From NCBI GenBank assembly GCA_900553105.1, contig USCE01000057.1, positions 1-7,866 on the forward strand: a DNA stretch of 7,866 nucleotides, read 5' to 3'. The DNA is from an uncultured Sutterella sp. (GTDB taxonomy: Bacteria; Pseudomonadota; Gammaproteobacteria; Burkholderiales; Burkholderiaceae_F). The notes below the pieces were generated by a model. The model had not been told where the DNA came from. It worked only from the letters and a program-made list of their open reading frames with translations, and searched no databases. Positions 1 to 5,268 of the stretch are shown in pieces. Within the stretch, counting starts at the first letter, position 1. Each line of letters begins with the position of its first letter. A program made the translations under genes and the position numbers.

Positions 1-10
1 TAAGAGACAG
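1..10. other. Sequencing-library remnant (Nextera/Tn5 mosaic end)
   Basis: The first ten bases, TAAGAGACAG, are exactly the last ten bases of the 19-bp Tn5 mosaic end used in Nextera libraries. The other end of the window carries the same mosaic end in full, so this is artificial sequence and not genomic. It adds false codons to the gene that runs off this end. Confidence 0.9.
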
Positions 11-1124
11 TTCTAAAAGCGGAATCGATCGAAGTCGTGCCATAAAAGGACAAAAAGAGTTCCTTTACGGCTGGCAACCAGGAAGCCCAACTCGCGACCA
101 TTTTTTCAATGGTCGGCTCTTCAATATCTTTTGTATACTCGACCATGGCGATCATTAAGAAGTCGGCAATGCCGCCCAACACTTCGGCTTGCCTGCACCG
201 TTTTAAAACATCGTTAAGAAGCGCCTTATCCTGATCGGGTATCTCAGCGTAGGACAACTCTTTAATAACCCAGCGCCTTAACAAGTCTCCGTAATTGAAT
301 TGCCGAGACGATTCGAGCGCCAACGGATAATCTGTACTTTCAAACTCGTACAAAAGTGCTTGAAAATCCAAAACATGGTCAGGTCTGATATAGCCGCTTA
401 ACATGAGCCACAAGATACCGAAGATTCTTTCGGTTTTAGCCTTCTCGACTGCCAAAGCGTACCAAGACCAAGCGGTGTCGGTTTTGGGCGTGTATTTCTT
501 GGTATTGGCTACGAATTCACTTCGGGAGACTGCGCCGCCTGAAAACCACCGATTGAGCATCTCCCTTTGATTGCTCTGCTTCTCAAACGGTCTTAAAAGC
601 TTGTAAAGCTCTCGACCCTTAGGAGTCAACCTGGGAAATTCCCCTCTGTCTTTTTCAATCAGCCCCCACTCCCGCAACGAGATCCAATAATGCGGTGCCA
701 CGCCGTAACCTAAATTTTGCAGGTAACTGGCACTGCTATTGGAGGCAATTCTGAAATGGTCCTCATTTTGAGACAAGTACTCTTCAAAGCGTCGGATATT
801 TAAGAGCCCCTCAATACTGCCGTCTTTTTTCGTTAACTGAGAAAGCGCCCAGAATAATTCAAAATCTCTGAAGAAATGATTGACGGAATGTTTCGCCTTA
901 TTGTCGTCACTGACGTACTCTTCAGCCAGCCCCACCAAGAAGAGAAGTAATTCGGCGTGCCAACGATAATTGGTCAGTACAGTAAAGGTCGGAAAAAATT
1001 CATGCTGAAGGCCGCGCTTTTCTCCCATCCAGCCCAACATATCCTGAACTCGTATTTCCTCGTTAACTGTCAGAGGCGTTACGAACAATGAATTTAATAC
1101 TGTGCTGCTGCTTCGTTGACTCAT
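11..1124 (-). CDS. Partial protein of unknown function with winged-helix-like segment (3' end missing)
   Basis: An uninterrupted frame runs from an ATG at 1124 to the contig end, giving 371 genuine residues with no stop. The few codons after that are library adapter. I do not recognise the family. The N-terminal part (residues 1-125) is rich in aromatic and leucine residues and appears helical and soluble. Residues 130-180 look like a winged-helix fold: a helix, then LREWGLIEKD, then a short turn, then the wing and LTPKGRELYKLL. That pattern is typical of DNA-binding wHTH domains, but this is inference. Residues 220-370 are again predicted helical. The start is chosen because GTGAG lies seven bases upstream and AAGG abuts the ATG; the next ATG is residue 29. 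The gene lies 229 nt after the 334-residue gene on the same strand, with hairpins between. A DNA-binding or defence-related role is possible but not shown. Confidence 0.8.
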
Positions 1125-1129
1125 CCTTG

Positions 1130-1146
1130 ATCTCACTTAATGAGAT
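1130..1146 (-). promoter_or_regulatory. Inverted repeat just upstream of the truncated gene
   Basis: ATCTCA and TGAGAT form a six-base inverted repeat around a five-base centre, only five bases before the ATG at 1124. It overlaps the GTGAG that would act as ribosome binding site. It could be an operator or a small hairpin hiding the binding site. A run of five T follows on the plus strand, but the stem is too weak to be a convincing terminator there. Confidence 0.3.
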
Positions 1147-1267
1147 TTTTGAGAAAGGATATCATAAACAATTGGTGCGAGAACCCCTGCATCCATGCGT
1201 AGCCACAAGCGCCGCTTCCTTTCTTACCAGTTTTTAGTTGCAAGATTGTTCATGAAAAAGTTTCCGC

Positions 1268-1285
1268 TTTTGCCACTGGGCAAAA
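1268..1285 (-). other. Small hairpin downstream of terminator-like stem
   Basis: TTTTGCC and GGCAAAA form a perfect seven-base stem with a four-base loop. On the minus strand its first arm consists of the T run that follows the stem at 1288-1309. If this hairpin forms, it would sequester the U tract of that terminator. It is the third of three closely packed hairpins between the 334-residue gene and the truncated gene. Confidence 0.4.
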
Positions 1286-1309
1286 ATCCCAATCGGAGAC
1301 TTGATTGGG
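1282..1309 (-). terminator. Probable Rho-independent terminator after the 334-residue gene
   Basis: On the minus strand CCCAATC, an eight-base loop and GATTGGG form a seven-base perfect stem followed at once by ATTTTT. It begins 45 nt after the TGA of the gene ending at 1354. Its first arm is also the second arm of a larger upstream inverted repeat, so the two structures exclude each other. Confidence 0.55.
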
Positions 1310-1325
1310 GAAATTAATTCCCCAA
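1305..1325 (-). promoter_or_regulatory. Possible antiterminator stem overlapping the terminator
   Basis: TTGGGGAA and TTCCCCAA form a perfect eight-base stem with a five-base loop. Its distal arm shares bases 1305-1309 with the first arm of the adjacent terminator-like stem, so an RNA can form one or the other. This layout resembles a transcription attenuator controlling the gene starting at 1124, about 180 nt downstream. No leader peptide or known riboswitch fold is recognised. Confidence 0.35.
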
Positions 1326-1353
1326 CCAAACCCCCTTCATCTGCAATCCGTTC

Positions 1354-2358
1354 TCAAGCTTTGTTTTTGAATTGCACAGGCAACCGATACTTACGGCAGA
1401 GCGCATTCGTGAACTCAATGCTTACTCGGAGCATTACGTAGCGCAAGTCGCTTCCGCCCGGCATCTCCCCGTCAACCGCTTTAAGGCCAACCGCAGCCAT
1501 TTCACGGGGCGAAAGTTTCGAGCAGATATCTTCAAAAGCGTTACCCTCGGGCGATGCATATGACATCGCATATTGGTCGGATTCGGAGCTCGGGTAGCTG
1601 TCGATAAAGTGCTGCAAGGCCTCATTGAATGCTTCGCGCTTTTTACCCTTTAACGCCGCAAACAATTCGGACCGATAAACTTCAACATCTTCCGGATACA
1701 CCTCTTCTTTTCCTTTAAGAGGCGTTTTCATACGATGGAAGTTATACTCATACCAATTATCTGCGAACCAATTATCAACAAAGTATCTGACCGATTCCAC
1801 GTTATCAATGTCGAACGTCGACGTCATATCCTTCGCATCAGGAAGAACGTAAAGATCCTTTCGGGTTATAGATAAGTCTTCTCCCATTCGGACCGTATCG
1901 CCCTCGACCTCGTAAACAGTGATATCTTTGGGCTCCTCGGCTCTTGGTTCGCATTCGGGGAGATTAGGCTTTTGTTTTGCGGGTTGCGGGTGCTTTTGAG
2001 TCGTAAGGTTCTTAAGTGTTGTCTCAAGCTCACCAATTTTGTTATGTAATGAACGGATCTCTTCGGGCAAATCAAGAACCTTATCAAGCGCCAGCCACCA
2101 GTTTTCACACCCCAGAATGTCAGTGTCAATCCCTGAGCTAAACTCTTCCTCCCACCTTTCTACGGTAATCGGGAGAAAGGCAGAATAATAGGAAAATCTT
2201 TTTTCGAGCAACTTAACTTGTTCTTCCAATCCCGGTAAGACAATCTGGACGGATCTGTCGACAACATGAGCGATACAAATTTTCCCATTAACGATCCTGC
2301 CGGGCTGACAGCGTAGGATCTTATGCTCAAGTGCTTGATCTGCTTTAGTTTTTCCCAT
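1354..2358 (-). CDS. Hypothetical protein, 334 residues, with coiled coil and charged linker
   Basis: I do not recognise this family. The start is the ATG at 2358 because GAGGAG sits seven bases upstream; extending five codons to an in-phase TTG would place the start on that binding site. Visible parts are: a basic N-terminus (GKTKADQALEHK); a compact region to about residue 91 with a WW pair; a heptad-like coiled coil at about 92-120; a Pro/Lys/Glu-rich linker at about 121-143; and a C-terminal region of about 190 residues rich in aromatic and acidic residues (DNWFADNWYEYNFHR, then YPEDVEVYRSELFAALKGKK). There is no signal peptide or membrane segment, so it is probably cytoplasmic. It is preceded by the acidic 157-residue gene 152 nt away and followed by attenuator-like hairpins. 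The coiled coil suggests oligomerisation or partner binding, which is inference. Confidence 0.85.
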   Translation of the reverse strand: MGKTKADQALEHKILRCQPGRIVNGKICIAHVVDRSVQIVLPGLEEQVKLLEKRFSYYSAFLPITVERWEEEFSSGIDTDILGCENWWLALDKVLDLPEEIRSLHNKIGELETTLKNLTTQKHPQPAKQKPNLPECEPRAEEPKDITVYEVEGDTVRMGEDLSITRKDLYVLPDAKDMTSTFDIDNVESVRYFVDNWFADNWYEYNFHRMKTPLKGKEEVYPEDVEVYRSELFAALKGKKREAFNEALQHFIDSYPSSESDQYAMSYASPEGNAFEDICSKLSPREMAAVGLKAVDGEMPGGSDLRYVMLRVSIEFTNALCRKYRLPVQFKNKA

Positions 2359-2450
2359 AGTTTTTCTCCTCAAGATGAGCGAAAAATTAAAACAGTGACT
2401 GCTCTACGCATCCGATATTGATATGCTCGCGCCTTTTGCAGTTCGCTTGA

Positions 2451-2494
2451 TTCCCGAAGTGCTTGCCCGTTATAGAAGCCGGGCACTTCGGGAA
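2451..2494. repeat. Strong intergenic inverted repeat
   Basis: TTCCCGAAGTGC and GCACTTCGGGAA are perfect 12-base complementary arms 20 bases apart, with further CCG/CGG pairing inside. A GTTAAC palindrome adjoins it at 2495-2500. It lies in the 152-nt gap between the acidic gene and the 334-residue gene. No T run follows on the minus strand, so a classical intrinsic terminator is unlikely. An mRNA processing or stability hairpin, a Rho-linked stop, or a protein binding site are alternatives. Confidence 0.6.
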
Positions 2495-2510
2495 GTTAAC
2501 CATCCCAAAC

Positions 2511-2984
2511 TCAAGAATCTTCATCTTCAGAACGCAAGTCGTATATTTCGTCTTCGAAGTTGTACAGCGAAGGACTTTCAACTTTAGTCTTTTCCCGCTT
2601 TTTCATCGCCTTTTTGCATTCGGCATCAAGTTTTGAAGGGTCAGGGCAATAGAACGTGTTCCTTTCGAAGAACTGCTTTCCCAAAGGAATTTCCATTAAC
2701 TCCTCATCATCAACACCGCCTACCAGGTCACCAATCATTGTCTTCACCGCCTCGTAGTCGCCAATTTGATAGAACAGACTGAAAAGATCGTCGTCTTCCA
2801 CGACCTCCGGCCAATAGTTTGAGAGTTCCTCCATTACTTCAATACTGGAGCCGGTAAAGGGCTCCACCGAGAACTCCTCATAGGGAGGGTCGCTGTCAAC
2901 AGTGAATGTATAGGAACCGTCCGTACGCGACTCAATAAAACCTTGCGTGTAAGCTCCGTTGCCATCAAAGTAGTCAAAAATCAT
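2511..2984 (-). CDS. Hypothetical acidic protein, 157 residues
   Basis: I do not recognise this family. The protein starts MIFDYFDGNGAY, is strongly acidic through residues 29-95 (DSDPPYEE, EVVEDDDLF, VDDEELME), has a short basic stretch at about 125-133 (KKAMKKREK), and ends in an acidic tail (RSEDEDS). There is no signal peptide or membrane segment. The start is uncertain. The ATG at 2984 has only a weak AGAAG upstream. In the same frame a better-placed start at 3047 (GGGAG, six bases away) opens a 12-codon stretch that ends in TGA at 3009-3011 and continues in phase as LPHREVEE into this ATG. The gene may therefore have lost its original N-terminus to a nonsense mutation and re-initiate here, or the short frame is a separate leader. 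It follows the three paralogous small genes on the same strand. Confidence 0.75.
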   Translation of the reverse strand: MIFDYFDGNGAYTQGFIESRTDGSYTFTVDSDPPYEEFSVEPFTGSSIEVMEELSNYWPEVVEDDDLFSLFYQIGDYEAVKTMIGDLVGGVDDEELMEIPLGKQFFERNTFYCPDPSKLDAECKKAMKKREKTKVESPSLYNFEDEIYDLRSEDEDS

Positions 2985-3008
2985 TTCTTCTACTTCACGA
3001 TGAGGGAG

Positions 3009-3047
3009 TCAGTAGTAGTTTTCCTTTGCCAATGTAAATTTAGCCAT
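3009..3047 (-). CDS. Short upstream frame (12 residues) in phase with the acidic gene
   Basis: ATG at 3047 (with another ATG just before it at 3050) follows GGGAG at a six-base spacing, a better ribosome binding site than that of the gene downstream. It encodes MAKFTLAKENYY and stops at TGA. Eight codons later, in the same frame, comes the ATG of the acidic protein at 2984. It may be a leader peptide coupled to the next gene, or the original N-terminus of that gene separated by a nonsense mutation or a base error. Confidence 0.35.
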   Translation of the reverse strand: MAKFTLAKENYY

Positions 3048-3073
3048 CATGATCTCCCAGAGACAGAATTCCC

Positions 3074-3298
3074 CTATTCGCTCTTCTCCGACGATTTGGG
3101 CAATTTGCTAGATTGCATTGGGGTTTCGTCCGAATTCGGTGATGTATTTTTGAAGGAGTCTTTGGTGACATAACCACCAACGAACCAACCGCCCTTCAAA
3201 TTACGACTGTTGTAGCGAACCATTTTGTGCGTCAGTCGATTCAAGTCCGCCTGCGTGGCCTCTTTGAAACCCCCGTACATTTCTTTGATTGTAGGCAT
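3074..3298 (-). CDS. Small paralogous protein, copy 1 (74 residues)
   Basis: First-to-recognise family features are shared by three tandem genes: an N-terminal MPT-x-x-E-[LM]-[FY]-G, then an EAT-x-x-DL helix, a basic stretch, GGW[FY]VGG[YL][VI]TKD-x-FKN, and a Ser/Thr/Lys-rich hydrophilic tail. Here the tail is shorter (SSKLPKSSEKSE). The start is the second of two adjacent ATGs, because GGAGG lies six bases before it and MPT is the conserved beginning. There is no membrane segment or signal peptide. No known family is recognised. The tail is probably disordered. The core of about 20 residues ending in TKD-x-FKN is nearly identical to copy 2, while the tail and 3' flank differ. It is 88 nt downstream of copy 2 on the same strand. 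Confidence 0.75.
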   Translation of the reverse strand: MPTIKEMYGGFKEATQADLNRLTHKMVRYNSRNLKGGWFVGGYVTKDSFKNTSPNSDETPMQSSKLPKSSEKSE

Positions 3299-3301
3299 CA
3301 T

Positions 3302-3461
3302 CTACCTCCATTACATTTAAAACGGTCCTTCCTTCCAAATCGGCATCATGATCGAATTTTGAAGAAGGACTGCAGCCGGGAGTCTCCTACTCGTTCTTCT
3401 TCGACGGCTCGGTTGATTTGCTCGATTGCGTTGATGCTTCCTTTGAGTGCGGCGAGGTTTT
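3302..3461. repeat. Direct repeat, copy A (spacer plus 3' part of small gene 2)
   Basis: This 160-base stretch matches 3633-3792 without gaps at an offset of 331 bases. I counted 13 differences by eye, about 92% identity. It covers the spacer upstream of small gene 1 and the last quarter or so of small gene 2 (the Ser/Thr/Lys tail). It implies a fairly recent tandem duplication or gene conversion within the cluster. Confidence 0.9.
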
Positions 3462-3629
3462 CTGCGGAGTATTTTTGAAGGTGTCTTTCGTGACGTAACC
3501 ACCAACAAACCAACCGCCTTTCAAATTCTTGAGACTGCTTTGGAGTCTTCTGCGCATCATTCGATCCAAGTCTTCCTGCGTCGCTTCCTTGAGTCCTTTC
3601 CCTCCGAACAGTTCGTTGAGTGTCGGCAT
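3387..3629 (-). CDS. Small paralogous protein, copy 2 (80 residues)
   Basis: Starts MPTLNELFGG, followed by KEATQEDLDRMMRRR, a short basic linker, LKGGWFVGGYVTKDTFKN and a hydrophilic tail (SPHSKEASTQSSKSTEPSK). The start is supported by GGGGGT upstream and by the MPT beginning shared with both paralogues. The protein is a mosaic: its central core matches copy 1, whereas the tail and the DNA beyond the stop match copy 3. This pattern points to unequal crossing-over or gene conversion. The function is unknown. The invariant aromatic/glycine core followed by TKD-x-FKN suggests a small folded domain or a binding motif with a disordered tail. It is separated from both neighbours by 88-nt spacers. 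Confidence 0.8.
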   Translation of the reverse strand: MPTLNELFGGKGLKEATQEDLDRMMRRRLQSSLKNLKGGWFVGGYVTKDTFKNTPQKTSPHSKEASTQSSKSTEPSKKNE

Positions 3630-3632
3630 CTT

Positions 3633-3792
3633 CTACCCCCATTAAATTTAAAACGGTCCTTCCTTCCGAATCGGCATCATGACCGAATTTTGAAGAAGAA
3701 CAGCAGCCAGGAATCTCCTACTCGTTCTTCTTTGACGGCTCGGTTGATTTGGCCGATTGAGTTGGTGCTTCCTTTGAGTGCGGCGAGGTTTT
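3633..3792. repeat. Direct repeat, copy B (spacer plus 3' part of small gene 3)
   Basis: Partner of the repeat at 3302-3461, with about 92% identity and no gaps. It contains the 88-nt spacer between small genes 3 and 2 and the coding tail of small gene 3. A ten-codon frame in the spacer (MMPIRKEGPF here, MMPIWKEGPF in the other copy) is kept open in both, but has no clear ribosome binding site. Confidence 0.9.
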
Positions 3793-3942
3793 CACCTGAG
3801 AATTTTTGAAGTAGTCCTTCGTAATCAGACCGCCAACGTACCACCCTCCGCGTGAGTACTTCCGCCTGTGTTCTTCCATCTCGATCAAGTCTTCCAGCGT
3901 TGCTTCCTGAAGCTCGCCGTAAAGTTCCAATAGTGTCGGCAT
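3718..3942 (-). CDS. Small paralogous protein, copy 3 (74 residues)
   Basis: The most divergent of the three paralogues and the first in transcription order. It starts MPTLLELYG, followed by QEATLEDLIEMEEHRRKY, the core RGGWYVGGLITKDYFKN and a tail almost identical to copy 2 (SPHSKEAPTQSAKSTEPSK). The ATG at 3942 is preferred over an in-phase ATG 23 codons upstream. It aligns with the MPT start of the paralogues, and GTGAG lies close before it. The upstream extension (MKPGSVPEAIG) has no counterpart in the other copies. The middle helix is more acidic than in copies 1 and 2. The function is unknown. Any promoter for the cluster probably lies in the 302-nt gap upstream. Confidence 0.75.
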   Translation of the reverse strand: MPTLLELYGELQEATLEDLIEMEEHRRKYSRGGWYVGGLITKDYFKNSQVKTSPHSKEAPTQSAKSTEPSKKNE

Positions 3943-4037
3943 CTTCTCACTCCAAAAACGTGATAGCTCTTGCCCAAAACCAATAGCTTCAGGCACGGAT
4001 CCCGGCTTCATTAAGGACTGCTACGACTATCCTTAGT

Positions 4038-4064
4038 CTTATATCCTCTCGGAAAGCCGGGCAA
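4038..4064 (-). promoter_or_regulatory. Weak promoter candidate for the small-gene cluster
   Basis: On the minus strand TTGCCC and TATAAG are separated by 15 bases, about 95 nt before the start of small gene 3. The spacing is short and the -35 match is partial. The adjoining GACTA/TAGTC palindrome at 4025-4038 could be an operator. This is a guess based on motif resemblance only. Confidence 0.25.
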
Positions 4065-4101
4065 TTTTGGTTTGGTTCAAAACGATCTGCCCAACCAAAA
4101 T
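4064..4101. repeat. Inverted repeat downstream of the ZIP gene
   Basis: ATTTTGGTTTGG and CCCAACCAAAAT pair at 11 of 12 positions across a 14-base loop. It lies about 145 nt after the ZIP stop codon on the minus strand. It may end the ZIP transcript, but no T run follows the stem. It also overlaps the weak promoter candidate for the small-gene cluster by one base. Confidence 0.45.
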
Positions 4102-4244
4102 AATCTTAACGCCGCTCAATGAAGAAAAGAGAAAGTTCCGATGAAGTTAAAGTTTTACTTGAGTAGGTTAACAATCATCGGAAGTTCTGGAATACCTTCT
4201 TTCGGTAAGGTTGACGTTGCTACAAAAGCCCCCTTCGTAACGTT

Positions 4245-5033
4245 TTAATTCGAGACAGCCTCTGATTCAACGACGGATTCTTCAATGTGAGTATGAGCAT
4301 GATCATGCTCTTGGTGACTGATCAAAACACCGGCCGTCATCCCGATCATCAAAAGTAAAAGCGTCAAGACAACATCGCGCCAACTCTTTGTTTTTGCAAT
4401 GATATGCGGCAAGAAACTTCTTAAGCTCATGTAGACAAAAGACGTCCCCGAAACGATCAGCACATAAGGCAACAAGAACGGTTGCACCATCGTGACAGTC
4501 CCTGCTACGGCCCCGATCACGGCCGCCAAGGTCGGAAGTAACAGACACATCAGCGTTTTCTGTCCCGTGAAGCCCGCCGCTCGGTAAAGCGCCGTAGCAC
4601 CGGCCTGCTGAGGAATTTCATGCAGCAAAATCGCAAACGCCACAAACCACCCCAAATGCGATCCCGTCACAAAGGCGCCTGCAAGCACCAAACCGTCTGC
4701 AAACCCGTGCAGAAGCATCCCGGTTAATAACGAACGCGCTTCAGGCCCCGTCTTGGCCGGCTCTTTAAAATGTCTTGAAGCAGCCGTTGAGATGAGTTCA
4801 AGCAGCACGAACGCCAAAACGACGGCAAGCATCACGATTCCTGCCCAAAAGGCATCGGCTTGATGAAGGCCTTCAGGCAACAGGTGCGTCATGGCTATCG
4901 ACAACAATAGCCCACAGGCAATGGGCAATAAACGCCGGCCAACTTTGTCAAAAACAGCACCGATTGCCCAAAATGCCAGGATTGTCGCGACTACACGGGC
5001 AATAACCAATGCCAAAATTAACTCAATAATCAC
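4245..5033 (-). CDS. ZIP-family divalent metal transporter
   Basis: An inner-membrane permease expected to import zinc, iron or manganese into the cytoplasm. The 262 residues form about eight hydrophobic segments. Metal-site motifs are visible: H50 with LLPEG in TM2, HGFADG (H109, D113) in TM4 and HEIP (H138, E139, P141) in TM5. After HEIP comes QQ, where some ZIP families have a second His or a Glu. The C-terminus carries a His cluster (HQEHDHAHTH, 240-249), a likely metal-binding or sensing tail; ZIPs more often have such clusters in the TM3-TM4 loop. The length is normal for bacterial ZIPs. The start is GTG at 5033, with GGAAG upstream and an in-frame TAA six codons earlier. A Fur-like box lies 16-30 bases before it. 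It is divergent from the symporter gene. Metal specificity cannot be told from sequence. Confidence 0.9.
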   Translation of the reverse strand: MIIELILALVIARVVATILAFWAIGAVFDKVGRRLLPIACGLLLSIAMTHLLPEGLHQADAFWAGIVMLAVVLAFVLLELISTAASRHFKEPAKTGPEARSLLTGMLLHGFADGLVLAGAFVTGSHLGWFVAFAILLHEIPQQAGATALYRAAGFTGQKTLMCLLLPTLAAVIGAVAGTVTMVQPFLLPYVLIVSGTSFVYMSLRSFLPHIIAKTKSWRDVVLTLLLLMIGMTAGVLISHQEHDHAHTHIEESVVESEAVSN

Positions 5034-5048
5034 TGCATTCTTCCATTC

Positions 5049-5063
5049 TTAGAATCATTCTCA
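5049..5063. promoter_or_regulatory. Fur/PerR-family-like box upstream of the ZIP gene
   Basis: TTAGAATCATTCTCA matches the 7-1-7 Fur consensus (TGATAAT-N-ATTATCA) at 11 of 14 positions and contains an 11-base perfect palindrome at 5051-5061. It sits directly downstream of a TAAAAT that could be the -10 element (5063-5068 on the minus strand), where a bound repressor would block transcription of the ZIP gene. Confidence 0.55.
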
Positions 5064-5123
5064 TTTTAAATGAAAAGTCATGCTACGAAGCACCAATAAC
5101 TGTAAGCGGCTAATAGCAGACAG

Positions 5124-5135
5124 TTTTGCGCAAAA
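5124..5135. promoter_or_regulatory. Palindrome in the zip/symporter divergent region
   Basis: TTTTGCGCAAAA is a perfect 12-base palindrome in the 235-base divergent intergenic region. It lies about 90 nt before the ZIP start and 135 nt before the symporter start, followed by an AT-rich stretch. It could be an operator for the symporter gene, but no regulator is identified. I could not assign confident -35 and -10 elements for the symporter. Confidence 0.3.
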
Positions 5136-5268
5136 ACTTTTATTTTTCTAGTTTTTAAAACTTAACATAGAATACCTATTTTTAAGGGTTCTTACTTACT
5201 CCCCGCCACATTTTGCCTTTTCTTGCCTAATCGCACTTCCTACAATGAGTTTTTTGGGAGTGCTTACA

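Larger units (their letters stand above)
3943..4244. other. Intergenic gap between small gene 3 and the ZIP gene
   Basis: No convincing gene is seen in these 302 bases. They hold a 12-base imperfect inverted repeat (4064-4101), a GACTA/TAGTC hairpin (4025-4038) and a weak minus-strand promoter candidate: TTGCCC at 4059-4064 and TATAAG at 4038-4043, spaced 15 bases. That candidate would serve the small-gene cluster. A plus-strand frame of 35 codons (4141-4248) exists but has a poor ribosome binding site and overlaps the ZIP stop codon. Confidence 0.5.

Noticed and set aside
1354..1356. Possible read-through of the TGA ending the 334-residue gene, since the frame stays open for nearly 40 codons
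   Set aside because: The extension runs through the terminator-like hairpins, and such an open stretch is not rare by chance.
3302..3792. Regular repeats considered as a CRISPR array
   Set aside because: There are only two units, 331 bases apart, containing coding sequence; no short repeats with unique spacers are present.
3447..3809. A 120-codon plus-strand frame opposite the small paralogous genes, and a similar shorter one at 3227-3478
   Set aside because: They mirror the duplicated region on the other strand. The minus-strand frames have ribosome binding sites and conserved protein motifs, and the plus-strand ones do not.
4141..4248. A 35-codon plus-strand frame starting MKLKFYLSRL between small gene 3 and zip
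   Set aside because: The ribosome binding site is poor, the composition is unremarkable, and its end overlaps the ZIP stop codon tail to tail. Chance is the simpler explanation.
5245..5268. Upstream ATG of the symporter (eight extra residues, MSFLGVLT)
   Set aside because: There is no ribosome binding site before 5245, whereas GGGAG lies before the ATG at 5269, and the shorter N-terminus fits the family.
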